Virus record (IMG/VR): IMGVR_UViG_3300025759_000339
Span: 1 to 34,023 of that record
Length of the DNA stretch: 34,023 bases
Reading direction: 5' to 3' (one strand)
Origin: a virus
The notes under the pieces are model-generated. The model saw only the letters and a program-made list of their open reading frames with translations. It was not told the DNA's origin and ran no database searches. The number at the start of each line of letters is the position of its first letter. Positions within the stretch are counted from its first letter, which is position 1. Below, one piece after another: positions 6,382 through 16,147 of the stretch. A program made the translations under genes and the position numbers.

Positions 6382-9300
6382 TTAAAGGCTAGGGAGGCTA
6401 GGTAATGACGGTAATGATGGGAGTGATGGTAGGCCATCTAGGTCAATTTCTGCTGGTCGTTCTGCACGTTCACGCTCACTGGTTGTCATACCTGTCACAG
6501 CGTAATCAGACCAACCCAAGACATTAGCAATACCTTCTGTTGTATTTCCTTCTATAATGTCGGTAATACCGTCACCAATGGTTCGTGCTTGATTGACTGG
6601 AATACCAACTGCAGTTGCAGCAGAACCAAGTGCATCTAGTGCTTCTGCAAAGTCACCTGCGGTAATGTCTTCAAGTGATGTTTGTTTGAATGCACGTGCA
6701 AGCTCGCTACCAATCTCATTGAATGGTCCAAACTGAATATCCCAGACACGCATTTCAAGAGCCGATCGTATGATTGAGTCAATAACGCTACCAACAATAA
6801 AGATACCGTTGATAGAACCAAGAATACCAGCACGTAGATAGTCTTTCTGTGCTTCTTCGTCTAAACGACCAAAGTTTGAAACGTATTGGAATAACACTGG
6901 GAGAAGTACGTGATACACCATCATAATACGTGTCACTTTTGCAATGTTCTTTGGTGATTTACCACCTTTCTGGAATAGAGATCGGACTGCATTAAGTTCT
7001 TTTTGGTAGTACGCACGTGGTGATGACAACCATTGTGTGTATAGTTTTTGAAACGCATTACCACGTTGTATAAGCGCAAGACGTGAAACGTCTGATGATT
7101 GCTGTGTTTCTTGTGCAAACTCCTCGTAGGTGCTAATTGCCTCACTTCGTGATTTACCTTGTCGTAGTAGTTTGCGACGGTACGCCCAAGAACCAACTGC
7201 AATTGCGCCTTTATCTCCCATCTGCACCATGATCATAAGTGCATGTATAAATGATTGTTTCTTTTGGAATCGTTTAAAGCTGTCTTGTTGCATGGTGAAC
7301 CGCATATCACGCTCCATGTTGTTTGCACGCTCACGCAACATGGTACTTTCTGCATTCATAATACGTAGTGCTTTAATAGGATTTTTTGTGAAACTTAAAA
7401 CACCAGCAGTGAAGTCAACTGGATTAAGTTTTTCTAGGTATGCCATTGTAGAAATCATCTGCTTCACACCGATGGCTGGCTTTGCAGCAAGACCTCCAAT
7501 GGTGAATCCTTGTCGTGCTTTTTCTAACCATTTATCAAGTATTGAGTATTGTGCGGCAAAACGATTACCGTTTGTTGTAAAATCTTCAATGGTTAAGTCA
7601 ATTGCTTTCAATGTTTCAAAACCAAATTCTAGTTCAATAGACTTTCGTACGTCATTGTCAGAAAAGACTCGGTTGAATGTGCGGATACGATCACTCCATG
7701 CAATAAAGTAGTCAGTTTCTTTCATGTGGCGGTCATAAACCTCCAATGCGCCACGTAGTTTAATCTTGTTGACGTTACGAACACGTGTCTTCAAACTTCC
7801 AGTAGACATTGCAGCACGAACACTGCGGTCTTCATTGAATCCTGCAAAGAACTCGTCTGGATCAACCTTGTATCCTTCACGTGCAATTGGTGAATAGTTG
7901 TCTGTTTTTGGTAGGTTCACTCCATACAATGAGCGATAAACAGGGTTTAGGCGTGCATATTGTGTGTCGTATGATTCCATCAAGAGCTTTCCAAGCATCT
8001 TGTCTTGGCGTGTTAAGCCATTGACGATGGCATTTTTCATTTCTTGTGTGTACTTGTTACCAAGCGTAAAACTGTCATCAAGTGTTGGATCTTGAAATTC
8101 TTGATACCGTTTAATCATCTCGTCTTTAGTCATAACGAGCTCTACTTGCACACCATCAGTGTTGGTGAATGTTCCTAAGTTCACATCTTTTTTAAGATCA
8201 TTCATCTTGTTTATAACTTGCCACTGGTATGGCATGAGGACACGCTCAACACTTCCATCAAGGTTCGGAACTTTTACCGTACGTTGTTTAAGATTGTATG
8301 CACGTTGAATCATGTCCATCATCTCTACTGTGTGTTGGTGCTGGAGGTCTTTGTAACTATTTTCTTGTTCTCTAACAGCAAACAGTTCACCTAGCCTTTG
8401 GTTATTTACTGGCATATTAAAGTCAATGATATTCATCAACCCTTGCCAGTTGACGCTCCACGTTTTTCCAAGTGATTTCAATTGTTGCTTGAATTTCTTA
8501 TACCCTCGTATCTTTCGTGGTTCTGCAAACTCATCAACACCACGACCACCAGTGACACGTGATACAACTTCATCTTTGAGTTCCTGGATTTGTTCTTGTT
8601 GTGCTACTTTCTGGAGTTCATTGATCAAACGACCTTGCTCAAACAATGCCTCTAGTGTTTCTAGGGTACTTTCAAGCTCCTGGACTGACATATTATCCAA
8701 GTTGACAATAATGTTTAGCAGTTCGTTTTCTAGCACAACCTCACGTGGTGGTGCTTCTTTTTGGTAGTTTTGGATATTAGATTCCAAGCGTGCCATAGCT
8801 TGCTCTTGATTGAGTCGCATTACATTACGCAAGGTATCAAACACCTCTTGTATATCAGCAGTAAACCTTCCAACACGTTTACCGCCTTGTGTTCGTGTCT
8901 TCGTTCGTTTGAGAAGTGCTTTAATACGTGCTTTGAGTTCTCGTTTGTTTTGTGCTGTTTCCAAACTTTCAATACGAGCAACCACACGTGGTATTTCACG
9001 TGCCAGTTTATCTTGCGTATTGACGTTCTTTACTGTTCGTAGGAACTTTGCACGATCATTAGGTGTAAGTTCTGACCGTTCCAGGAGTTGAATGAGTTGT
9101 GTTTGTGCTTTTGCGACTTCCTGACGGCTTAAACGGATACCCTCTCGCATACCACGATTAAGTGTTTTAAGTTTATCTTTAAGGAGTGTTGCTTCTCGCT
9201 TACGAACAAACGGTGTTGCACGACGTTTGCTACCAACATTTTCGGTGAAGGCTTTTTGTTTTCTTGTTTGTGTACCCCGTGTTGTCCGTTGGCGTGTATT

Positions 9301-10896
9301 TTTCTCAACAAGTTCTAGGAGCTTAATACGACGCTCCTCGCCTCGTGTTTTCTCTATCTGGTCAAAGTCACGTAACATATCATTCAACACTTGTTCTTGT
9401 GCAAGCATTGGATCCATACGATTAAGTATTTCTTGTTCAACCAACCGAAGTAATCGTGCCTGACGTGAGCCACGTGGTTCTTGGTTGTTGTAGTACAGTT
9501 GTTCTACAACCTCAAAAAGGTCTTTGCTTCGTAAATCAGATGGTACAAAATCTGGGAATGATGATGGTTTTGCAGTGACTTGTAAGTCTGGACCATATCC
9601 AGTGAAGATACGTTCTCCTGGTTCTGATAGTTCAAACAACGTAAAGACTTCTGATTCTGCACGCTGAAAGTCCTCATTGATACGGTCAAGTTGTTCACGT
9701 GCTGCTTGAATCTGTTGCTCGTTATCTACTGGTGGTACTTGATCTATAGCGTCTGTCTGATCACTTGGGGTTGGTTGTCCGTCTGATACGTCTTCAATAG
9801 ACAATCCTGCTTGTGGGATTTTTACAGAACCTTGGAATACACGTCGCATCTCATTCACCATTGACCGCATCTCACTTGCAGCAATAACAGCATCACGTTC
9901 TGATACACCTGCTTTTTCTTGTAGTTCACGTGCGGTTTGTGTTTCTACTGATTGTGGTGAATATCCTGGAACAACAAGACCAACAAGGAATGATGGTATT
10001 GCGGTAGCTACAAACGTTTCGTATAACCCCTCAAATATCTCCTGTGAGCGATCTATTCCGTGTTTACGTACTAAGTTCTGCCAAACGGTTTGTAGCGACT
10101 CTGTGGCCGTTTCTACGCCTGATCGTGCAAACGCTTGTGTGATTCGTTTTGGTGCTAGTTTTGCAAACATAAAATTCAAACCAATCTTTTCCAACATAAA
10201 TGTTCCAATACCAGCTTGTGTGGCAATTCTTGCTGCTTCTGTTGGTGTTTTTCCGACTGTCCGTGCGTCGTTATAAAAGTCTGACGATTCAACACCTGAA
10301 AGGAATCCTGCTGCAATGTTAGGGTTGCGTGTTGCAAGAGCAATACCAAGAGCAGTAGCGATAGATACACCACCACTTGCAATAGTAAATGCGTATTCCT
10401 CTGCACTAGATAGACCTTCTTTATCGTCAAAAATCTTTGCTAGTTCTTTTTGCTCTTTGAGGTTAAGTTTGTTGATTTTTTCAAGAGCAAACGTGTTTGC
10501 TTTTCCTGTGAATTTGTTGAGTTCATCTTCACCTAAGTAATCATTGAGCTTTGAAAGAATGCTACTTGGATCATTGAGTGCTTTATTACGTGCATCTGCT
10601 ACTGCTGGTCCGAACATTGCCTCAAACCGATTACTGTCTTTGTCAGTTGCAGCACGAATACCTGTGTAGAATGCCTTTGGTACTTGTGTGGTAAAGAATG
10701 TTTTTGTAGCAGCAGTTGCACCACGAACCAATGGATCTGGTTCTTTCATAACTGGTGTAGATGTTTTTGTGCCAAAGTCTGTGGTGAAATCAAATGATGA
10801 TGGTTGATTGAGCTTTACAGAGAAATCAAAAAGATTACCCCTAGACGGAGATATTTTTTGAATATCTTTTTTCTTGTCATCATCACGTGGTGGCAT
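6382..10896 (-). CDS. Giant candidate ejection/internal virion protein, 1504 aa
   Basis: Largest gene in the window, in the position where podoviruses keep internal core/ejection proteins. The N-terminal ~110 residues are polar. Hydrophobic stretches occur near residues 165-205 (FTIASGGVSIATALGIALA) and around 300 (FVATAIPSFLVGLVVPG), with more near the C-terminus (IMMVYHVLLPVLFQYVSNFG and AGILGSINGIFIVGSVID). The middle, about 400-860, is highly charged and helical. The segment LSSPRAYYQKELNAVR plus the following membrane helices resembles the C-terminal domains of large polyvalent/internal phage proteins. It ends in five PSL tripeptides. Probably packaged in the head and ejected to form a trans-envelope conduit. 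No transglycosylase motif was found. Confidence 0.65.
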   Translation of the reverse strand: MPPRDDDKKKDIQKISPSRGNLFDFSVKLNQPSSFDFTTDFGTKTSTPVMKEPDPLVRGATAATKTFFTTQVPKAFYTGIRAATDKDSNRFEAMFGPAVADARNKALNDPSSILSKLNDYLGEDELNKFTGKANTFALEKINKLNLKEQKELAKIFDDKEGLSSAEEYAFTIASGGVSIATALGIALATRNPNIAAGFLSGVESSDFYNDARTVGKTPTEAARIATQAGIGTFMLEKIGLNFMFAKLAPKRITQAFARSGVETATESLQTVWQNLVRKHGIDRSQEIFEGLYETFVATAIPSFLVGLVVPGYSPQSVETQTARELQEKAGVSERDAVIAASEMRSMVNEMRRVFQGSVKIPQAGLSIEDVSDGQPTPSDQTDAIDQVPPVDNEQQIQAAREQLDRINEDFQRAESEVFTLFELSEPGERIFTGYGPDLQVTAKPSSFPDFVPSDLRSKDLFEVVEQLYYNNQEPRGSRQARLLRLVEQEILNRMDPMLAQEQVLNDMLRDFDQIEKTRGEERRIKLLELVEKNTRQRTTRGTQTRKQKAFTENVGSKRRATPFVRKREATLLKDKLKTLNRGMREGIRLSRQEVAKAQTQLIQLLERSELTPNDRAKFLRTVKNVNTQDKLAREIPRVVARIESLETAQNKRELKARIKALLKRTKTRTQGGKRVGRFTADIQEVFDTLRNVMRLNQEQAMARLESNIQNYQKEAPPREVVLENELLNIIVNLDNMSVQELESTLETLEALFEQGRLINELQKVAQQEQIQELKDEVVSRVTGGRGVDEFAEPRKIRGYKKFKQQLKSLGKTWSVNWQGLMNIIDFNMPVNNQRLGELFAVREQENSYKDLQHQHTVEMMDMIQRAYNLKQRTVKVPNLDGSVERVLMPYQWQVINKMNDLKKDVNLGTFTNTDGVQVELVMTKDEMIKRYQEFQDPTLDDSFTLGNKYTQEMKNAIVNGLTRQDKMLGKLLMESYDTQYARLNPVYRSLYGVNLPKTDNYSPIAREGYKVDPDEFFAGFNEDRSVRAAMSTGSLKTRVRNVNKIKLRGALEVYDRHMKETDYFIAWSDRIRTFNRVFSDNDVRKSIELEFGFETLKAIDLTIEDFTTNGNRFAAQYSILDKWLEKARQGFTIGGLAAKPAIGVKQMISTMAYLEKLNPVDFTAGVLSFTKNPIKALRIMNAESTMLRERANNMERDMRFTMQQDSFKRFQKKQSFIHALMIMVQMGDKGAIAVGSWAYRRKLLRQGKSRSEAISTYEEFAQETQQSSDVSRLALIQRGNAFQKLYTQWLSSPRAYYQKELNAVRSLFQKGGKSPKNIAKVTRIMMVYHVLLPVLFQYVSNFGRLDEEAQKDYLRAGILGSINGIFIVGSVIDSIIRSALEMRVWDIQFGPFNEIGSELARAFKQTSLEDITAGDFAEALDALGSAATAVGIPVNQARTIGDGITDIIEGNTTEGIANVLGWSDYAVTGMTTSERERAERPAEIDLDGLPSLPSLPSLPSLPSL
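6385..6429 (-). repeat. Five tandem PSL codon triplets at the C-terminus of the ejection protein
   Basis: The last 15 residues are (PSL)x5. The codons vary between units (CCA TCA CTC, CCA TCA TTA, CCG TCA TTA, CCT AGC CTC, CCT AGC CTT), so the repeat is kept at protein level rather than being fresh DNA slippage. Confidence 0.8.
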
Positions 10897-10900
10897 ATAA

Positions 10901-12448
10901 CTAACTTATTTGTTTGTAAATGTCTGAATCAGAGAACCCTGCTTTTTGTAGTTCTTTGACGCGTGTTTTGTACACACCTAGTATTTCATCTGCACGAGCA
11001 TTGAGATAGTCTTGCACATCGGTTTCACCAAGTCCTGGTCCAAACTTTGTGTCGTATCCTGCTTTGTTTGCTTCTTTTTTAAGTTCTGACTCTGACTTTG
11101 ACCCTTTAATATCTGCAATGATTGCAGGCTTAAACACATTGTCCATAAAATCATCAGTCAAAAAGTCGCCTCGTAGTTCGTCATCTGATGGCTCTGTTGG
11201 TTTTCGTGTTGCAGATGATTCACGTGCTAGGAATGTGAAGTAGTCCATGTTTTCTGGAATAAGTCCAAGACGTTTTGCGTCTTCGTACTGTCGCACATCA
11301 CCAGTAAGGTCTTGCGGTTCTTCTGTGGTGTATGAAAGGACTGAATCAATTTCCTCTAGGCTAATATCACCAATCTGGTTACCATTTTCGTCGTAGTTGA
11401 GCAGGCTGTATACGTCTGCAATGTCATCGTATCCTTGATCAATAATACCAAGAATTGCAGCTTCACGTGAGATTCGCTGGTTTGCTTCTTGAATCTTTTG
11501 TTGTTTTTGAAGACTTAGTTCTAGTTGTTGTGTGAGGAGTGTTCGTTGCTTTTCACGTGCACTATCAAGTGCATCAATCTTTTCTGTAATAATATCAAAG
11601 CGACGTGTACGCTCTGCATTTACCGCCTCTGCTATCAGTTGCGATTCTTCTGCAGCAAGTTCGTTTAAAAGTCGTACACCTTCTCGTTGTTCTGCCGAGA
11701 TAATACCTGTCGCAACTAATGGTGCGTATCGTGTTGTACCAAAACGTGCTCCAAAACGCTTGTGTTGCTGTACAAGGTTGTCTGTAAGTGTACGTGCCTC
11801 GTCATATAGTCCTTCGTATTTACGTTCAATTGCACGAACCAATGGGTCATCACGACCAACCATAGAAAGGACATCTTCCATCTCATCAATAACCTTGTTT
11901 TTCTCTTTTAAAACACGATCGTCGTAATCCTGGAGAATCTGAAAGGCGTTATCTTGGAGTGATTGTGAACCATCAACTGGAAAGAAAAGCCCTGTAGTTT
12001 CGTCATAACGGACATCGGCAATACTTGCACCTGCCGCCTGCACTTCATCAAACGTTAAACCACCAGAGCGTCGTGCTTCTTTTTCTGCATCTATATCTTC
12101 ACGTGCTTGCTGCGCTCGTTGTTCACGCATGGTACGTGACTCTTGTTGTGATTTGTTGAGCCGATCTTGTTCTTGACGTAGCCGATCAACTTTTTCACTT
12201 GTTCGTTGACGTTCGTTATCAGATGAGATGGTTAGTGGTTCATCTAAAAGGTCCATAGCACCTTGAATTTCAAGTTCATCAACTTTTTCTGTGTTGTACC
12301 CCATTTTACGCAAAGACTCTAAGGCCTGCTCACGTGGAGTATTACGTGTTGCTTCTATATCGCCAGTTGTTGTGTTGGTACGTGTACCTGCCGTCGTATC
12401 AATCACTTCCACTTGGCCTTCTGCGTTTGTTCGTTTAATCGTTGCCAT
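10901..12448 (-). CDS. Coiled-coil internal virion protein candidate, 515 aa
   Basis: Long, highly charged, mostly helical protein. Residues about 75-130 and 265-325 look like coiled coils (LRQEQDRLNKSQQESR and EKQRTLLTQQLELSLQKQQK). It ends only 4 nt before the start of the 1504-aa ejection protein, so the two are probably made together; podovirus ejection proteins usually come in sets encoded side by side. No enzyme motif and no membrane segment were seen. Role in the virion is inferred from order and composition only. Confidence 0.55.
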   Translation of the reverse strand: MATIKRTNAEGQVEVIDTTAGTRTNTTTGDIEATRNTPREQALESLRKMGYNTEKVDELEIQGAMDLLDEPLTISSDNERQRTSEKVDRLRQEQDRLNKSQQESRTMREQRAQQAREDIDAEKEARRSGGLTFDEVQAAGASIADVRYDETTGLFFPVDGSQSLQDNAFQILQDYDDRVLKEKNKVIDEMEDVLSMVGRDDPLVRAIERKYEGLYDEARTLTDNLVQQHKRFGARFGTTRYAPLVATGIISAEQREGVRLLNELAAEESQLIAEAVNAERTRRFDIITEKIDALDSAREKQRTLLTQQLELSLQKQQKIQEANQRISREAAILGIIDQGYDDIADVYSLLNYDENGNQIGDISLEEIDSVLSYTTEEPQDLTGDVRQYEDAKRLGLIPENMDYFTFLARESSATRKPTEPSDDELRGDFLTDDFMDNVFKPAIIADIKGSKSESELKKEANKAGYDTKFGPGLGETDVQDYLNARADEILGVYKTRVKELQKAGFSDSDIYKQIS

Positions 12449-12453
12449 AGATT

Positions 12454-14259
12454 CTAGGTGTAAGTGATAATCATTACTGCTCCATCAGCACCATCACCAC
12501 CTGCTCCTGATGTTCCAGAGCCAGCAGCTCCACCGCCACCACCTCCACCGTAGTTTCCACCGTCGCCACCATTGTTTCCGTTTCCACCACCACCAGAGCC
12601 ACCAGCTCCACCAAAGACTCCTGTAGCATTAGCACCATTTGCACCTGCGCCTGTTGAACGTGCACCACCTGCTGCAGCACCACCCATAATTGCACCTGTA
12701 CCACCTGCACCTCCTTCACGAGCTGTAGAGATGATACCTGCGCCACCTCCACCTCCACCAGCACCGTAGAGAGAGCTACCACCAAAGTAATTCACTGCAG
12801 ATGATGTTTGTCCACCACCTCCAGATCCACCGCCGTATTCTGCGTTATCTGCGGTACCTCCATCACCAAGTGCACCTTGATGTCCTACTCCTGCACCAGA
12901 TGATACAGAGAAACCGCCACCATCTCCACCGTCAGCAGAGCCAGTAGTTGTGTCTGGTGATTCCCCTAAATCACCACCGTATGCGGTTGCGAGTTGTGTT
13001 CCAGAATCTTCAACATAAGAGTCGCCACCAGCAGTACCATCGTTTCCACCACCGTTTGATGAAACACCTGCACCACCAGTACCTCCTGCACCAACATACA
13101 CATCTAAAGTTGCTCCTAAATCAGATGCTTGGTAAACACTTTCAGAGTAATGGCCACCGCCACCTCCTGCTCCACCGTTCTTTTGGTTTGAGCCGTTTGA
13201 GTCACGTGCACCTGATGCTCCTCCTCCACCACCACCAATAGCGATGATGCGTACTGTTTTTGCTGCGCTTGGTTTTGTCCATGTTGCTGGGTTTGCGGTT
13301 GGATCAGTGTATACCTGAACATCAGAAGCGTCTTGTGTAATGTATTTGTTTGTTGATGATGGAGTACCAAAACCTTCAAGAGCATCTTTTTCACGACCTG
13401 TTGGTGTTGATGAGCTGTGTCGCTCTACAAGAATATTTGTTGCGTCAATAGCAATACCGACTTGCGTTTTGATAGTTGGTGCTGATTCTGTCAATGCACC
13501 TGCTGTAGCCGATACATATTGTGCTGCACCTGGTGTCATTCCTGTTTGGTTGCTATCAAGACCAGCAATGAGTACACCGTTTGTGATAGCCGCACCGTCT
13601 GTACCTGCACCTTGTGCAATACCAATCTCTACGTCTTCTGCGGTTGCTGTCGCATCTGCGTCTGCTTTTTTCCATTCTTGGTCAGATGTATCAAAGTACA
13701 CAACATCACCTGCTGCGATAGTTTCTCCAGCAGTTGCCGCAATAACAGTACGGTCTTTTGATGTAGAACCACCTGATGCGCCGTCTACATAACTTTTACG
13801 TGCAAAATGGTCATCATTGGTTGGATCACCTGCGCTTGTCTTTGGGTTTGCTCCAAAGGTCCACTCCTGGCTGATGGTTTCTTCGTTTTCTTTGTTGGCA
13901 AAGTCATCATAGAAAGCAGGGCTATTTGAAATCACAAGCACACTTCCACCTGCATGTGACTTGGCAAATGTCGCTGATCCTGCGTATGAGGCATTTGGAT
14001 CTAGTCCACGTGTAACACCTGTGAGTGTGGCTTCTGCATTTGAGCCGTCTTGTGTGACTCCTGTAAAAGAGATAAATTCTTGCTTTGATCCACCTGGTTC
14101 AATAGTTGCGTATGCTTTACCACCAATGTCTGCTGTGGTGATTTCTGCATCATCACCAATGTTGGTGAATGAAGAAAGCACGATTGACGTGTCTGATGAC
14201 GTAATCGTTGACTTCAATCGGTATGTTTTGCCTCCTATGTATTTTCTGTTATCTGCCAT
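12454..14259 (-). CDS. Tail fibre/adhesin with glycine-rich C-terminal domain, 601 aa
   Basis: Residues 1-160 resemble a virion attachment region, with GTPTSSTN-like and DDHFARKSYVDG segments often seen in fibres. Residues about 160-300 look like a compact beta domain. From about residue 340 to the end the protein is extremely Gly-rich, with GGGGGG, GGAGGGGGHYSES, GGSGGGGQTSS, GGAGGSGGGGNGNNGGDGG and a final IITYT. Glycine-rich receptor-binding domains built from polyglycine-II helices are known in phage adhesins such as S16 gp38, and a related Gly-rich domain is common in fibres. It probably contacts the host. It is preceded by a promoter-hairpin leader. Confidence 0.7.
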   Translation of the reverse strand: MADNRKYIGGKTYRLKSTITSSDTSIVLSSFTNIGDDAEITTADIGGKAYATIEPGGSKQEFISFTGVTQDGSNAEATLTGVTRGLDPNASYAGSATFAKSHAGGSVLVISNSPAFYDDFANKENEETISQEWTFGANPKTSAGDPTNDDHFARKSYVDGASGGSTSKDRTVIAATAGETIAAGDVVYFDTSDQEWKKADADATATAEDVEIGIAQGAGTDGAAITNGVLIAGLDSNQTGMTPGAAQYVSATAGALTESAPTIKTQVGIAIDATNILVERHSSSTPTGREKDALEGFGTPSSTNKYITQDASDVQVYTDPTANPATWTKPSAAKTVRIIAIGGGGGGASGARDSNGSNQKNGGAGGGGGHYSESVYQASDLGATLDVYVGAGGTGGAGVSSNGGGNDGTAGGDSYVEDSGTQLATAYGGDLGESPDTTTGSADGGDGGGFSVSSGAGVGHQGALGDGGTADNAEYGGGSGGGGQTSSAVNYFGGSSLYGAGGGGGGAGIISTAREGGAGGTGAIMGGAAAGGARSTGAGANGANATGVFGGAGGSGGGGNGNNGGDGGNYGGGGGGGAAGSGTSGAGGDGADGAVMIITYT

Positions 14260-14262
14260 ATT

Positions 14263-14326
14263 TTAAGTAATAAAAGCTGGTGGTTAGCCAGCCCTTTGAT
14301 GTTATTTTGTTAGCTTGATTATACCA
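14263..14326 (-). promoter_or_regulatory. Promoter-hairpin leader upstream of the Gly-rich fibre
   Basis: Minus strand: CG, then TGGTATAAT (14318-14326), then a leader with stem GCTGG/CCAGC (14288-14292 with 14276-14280) followed by TTTTATTACTTAA, with ATG at 14259. The 19 bases 14263-14281 are identical to 23627-23645 in the leader before the 106-aa gene. A TTAACG at the right distance upstream could be a -35. Confidence 0.7.
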
Positions 14327-14342
14327 CGATATGTCGGTTTCG

Positions 14343-16139
14343 TTAATTCTTTTTAATCTTTACCCCTTGTGATTCTGACAAGAGTACGTTTGGCCCATGT
14401 GACAAGATTGACCATGATGGATCTTGCTGGTCGGTGGTGAACGTTACTTGTAGCTCGTAAAACTGTTGTTGTGTAAGTGTGTGAATAACACGGAACTTTG
14501 GATTTGTTGATGATGCAACTTGTCCACCAAGTGGCTCTGTACCCAGTGGTGCAGTACCAAGTGAGGCCGTCACACCACTTGTACCAAAGATAAGATCACT
14601 ATCGGCACCGTTTATAGTCCGTTGGATTGATGCGGTTGTACCGTCTAATTCAAAGTCATACAAAACGTCAAGCTGGGTATTGTCTGCAATATATCCTTCA
14701 ACATAGTAATCTTTAAATCGTTTGAGCATCGCTCGTTCTCCAAAGTTCCTGTAGGCAAACTTTGCCGTTGCGATAAATGATGCGTCATTGTCTGACGTAC
14801 CAGTAAACAATTTGTAAGTTTCTGGACTACCATTTGAATGACCATACAACTCACCACCGATAACAGAGAATTTACTAATACCCATCGTCTGCGGTGGTTG
14901 CCAGTACCCCCTGCTGTAATCGTAGATAAATACTTTATTTTCGTTTGGTGCTGATATGAATTGTTGGTTTCGGTAGTAGATTGTGTGTCCACCAGAAAAG
15001 TCAGTTGCGTTAAAGTCTGGCTTGATAGGATCTGATAACACACGTGATTGTGGTGTTTCAATGTTTTCTAAACGACCAAGTTCATCAAGTGAGGGTTCTT
15101 TTGTGACAAAAACTACTGCGTTTTTTGCTGTTGCGATAAGATCACGCCCTTCTGCTGCTTGGTTTGTACCTGTCTTTAGTTTGTTGACTAATACGGTTTC
15201 TGCAAGAGCTGATCCTACTTCAAGTTGGTCAAAACCAATCTCATACCAATCCCTGTCACCACCTGTAACGTACATAAAGCGTTCTTGCGGCTTCATTCCT
15301 GTTACCGTTGAGTCTAGTCTAAAACTTGCACCTTCACTTGGTAGTCGTGGGGAACTGAATGTGAAGTCGGTGAAGTCATCATTCGCTGACATATACATAA
15401 GTTGGTTTGTTTCACTTCCAACAAAAACGTGATTATCTAGTGTTTCAATAGAATCGTTATTGAACCCTGATGCTGGTGTGTTTGAGTTGGTTCGTACTGC
15501 CTGGAATGCTAGTGAGTCGGCAGCTTCACCTGATGGATCTGGTGTTACTCCAGTCAATGTTGTAGTACTTTCACCGCCTGTATAGGTGTATTCCGTACCA
15601 TTGATTACCACTTTACGTGTTCCTGACGTGAGGAAACGTTCATTAGCCCATGTGGTAGAGCCATTTTTGGTGATGGTGTTAGATGTTGCACTGGCAATTG
15701 TGGTGTATGCACCTGACCATTCGTAGATATTTGAATCACCAACAACAAACAAGAGCTTGTCTATACTCTCGCTGTTGTCCCAAAAAGACGTGAAATCAAA
15801 GTCAACATTGGTCCAACCGTCTTTCAACTTAGTCCATGTGACGTTACCATCACTATCAACGTATCTCCATTCAAGTTCATCGTCGTAACTTCGTAGATGG
15901 TGGGTAAGTTCTGATGTTGACGTTCCTGATGTTCTCCAATCATATGAGCTTTCAATACCAGTCGTTGCACTGCTACTTGCACCATCTAGTTCGTATCCAC
16001 CACGAACACTGACAATCTCACTGTCGTTAATGAGTACGTTTTGGCTACCATCAACAAGATACCGTGCGCTGGTGTTTGTTTTGTCTGGTTTTGTAACGTA
16101 TCCACTAAAGTTTTGAATTGTGCTGAATTGTCTAGCCAT
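14343..16139 (-). CDS. Tail nozzle / stabilisation-like protein, 598 aa
   Basis: The start (RQFSTIQNFSGYVTKPDKTN, then DGSQNVLINDSEIVSVRGGY) follows a pattern common in podovirus tail proteins that form the tube end, such as P22 gp10 and T7 gp12 types: a list of defined parameters, then a beta-propeller-like body. Repeated WY/DG-rich strands (KLLFVVGDSNIYEWSGAY, NHVFVGSETNQLMYMS, RFMYVTGGDRDWYEIGF, NKVFIYDYSRGYWQPP) fit propeller blades. It lies directly after the adaptor (8 nt). Assignment rests on fold-like pattern and gene order. Confidence 0.6.
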   Translation of the reverse strand: MARQFSTIQNFSGYVTKPDKTNTSARYLVDGSQNVLINDSEIVSVRGGYELDGASSSATTGIESSYDWRTSGTSTSELTHHLRSYDDELEWRYVDSDGNVTWTKLKDGWTNVDFDFTSFWDNSESIDKLLFVVGDSNIYEWSGAYTTIASATSNTITKNGSTTWANERFLTSGTRKVVINGTEYTYTGGESTTTLTGVTPDPSGEAADSLAFQAVRTNSNTPASGFNNDSIETLDNHVFVGSETNQLMYMSANDDFTDFTFSSPRLPSEGASFRLDSTVTGMKPQERFMYVTGGDRDWYEIGFDQLEVGSALAETVLVNKLKTGTNQAAEGRDLIATAKNAVVFVTKEPSLDELGRLENIETPQSRVLSDPIKPDFNATDFSGGHTIYYRNQQFISAPNENKVFIYDYSRGYWQPPQTMGISKFSVIGGELYGHSNGSPETYKLFTGTSDNDASFIATAKFAYRNFGERAMLKRFKDYYVEGYIADNTQLDVLYDFELDGTTASIQRTINGADSDLIFGTSGVTASLGTAPLGTEPLGGQVASSTNPKFRVIHTLTQQQFYELQVTFTTDQQDPSWSILSHGPNVLLSESQGVKIKKN

Positions 16140-16147
16140 GTGGGTAG

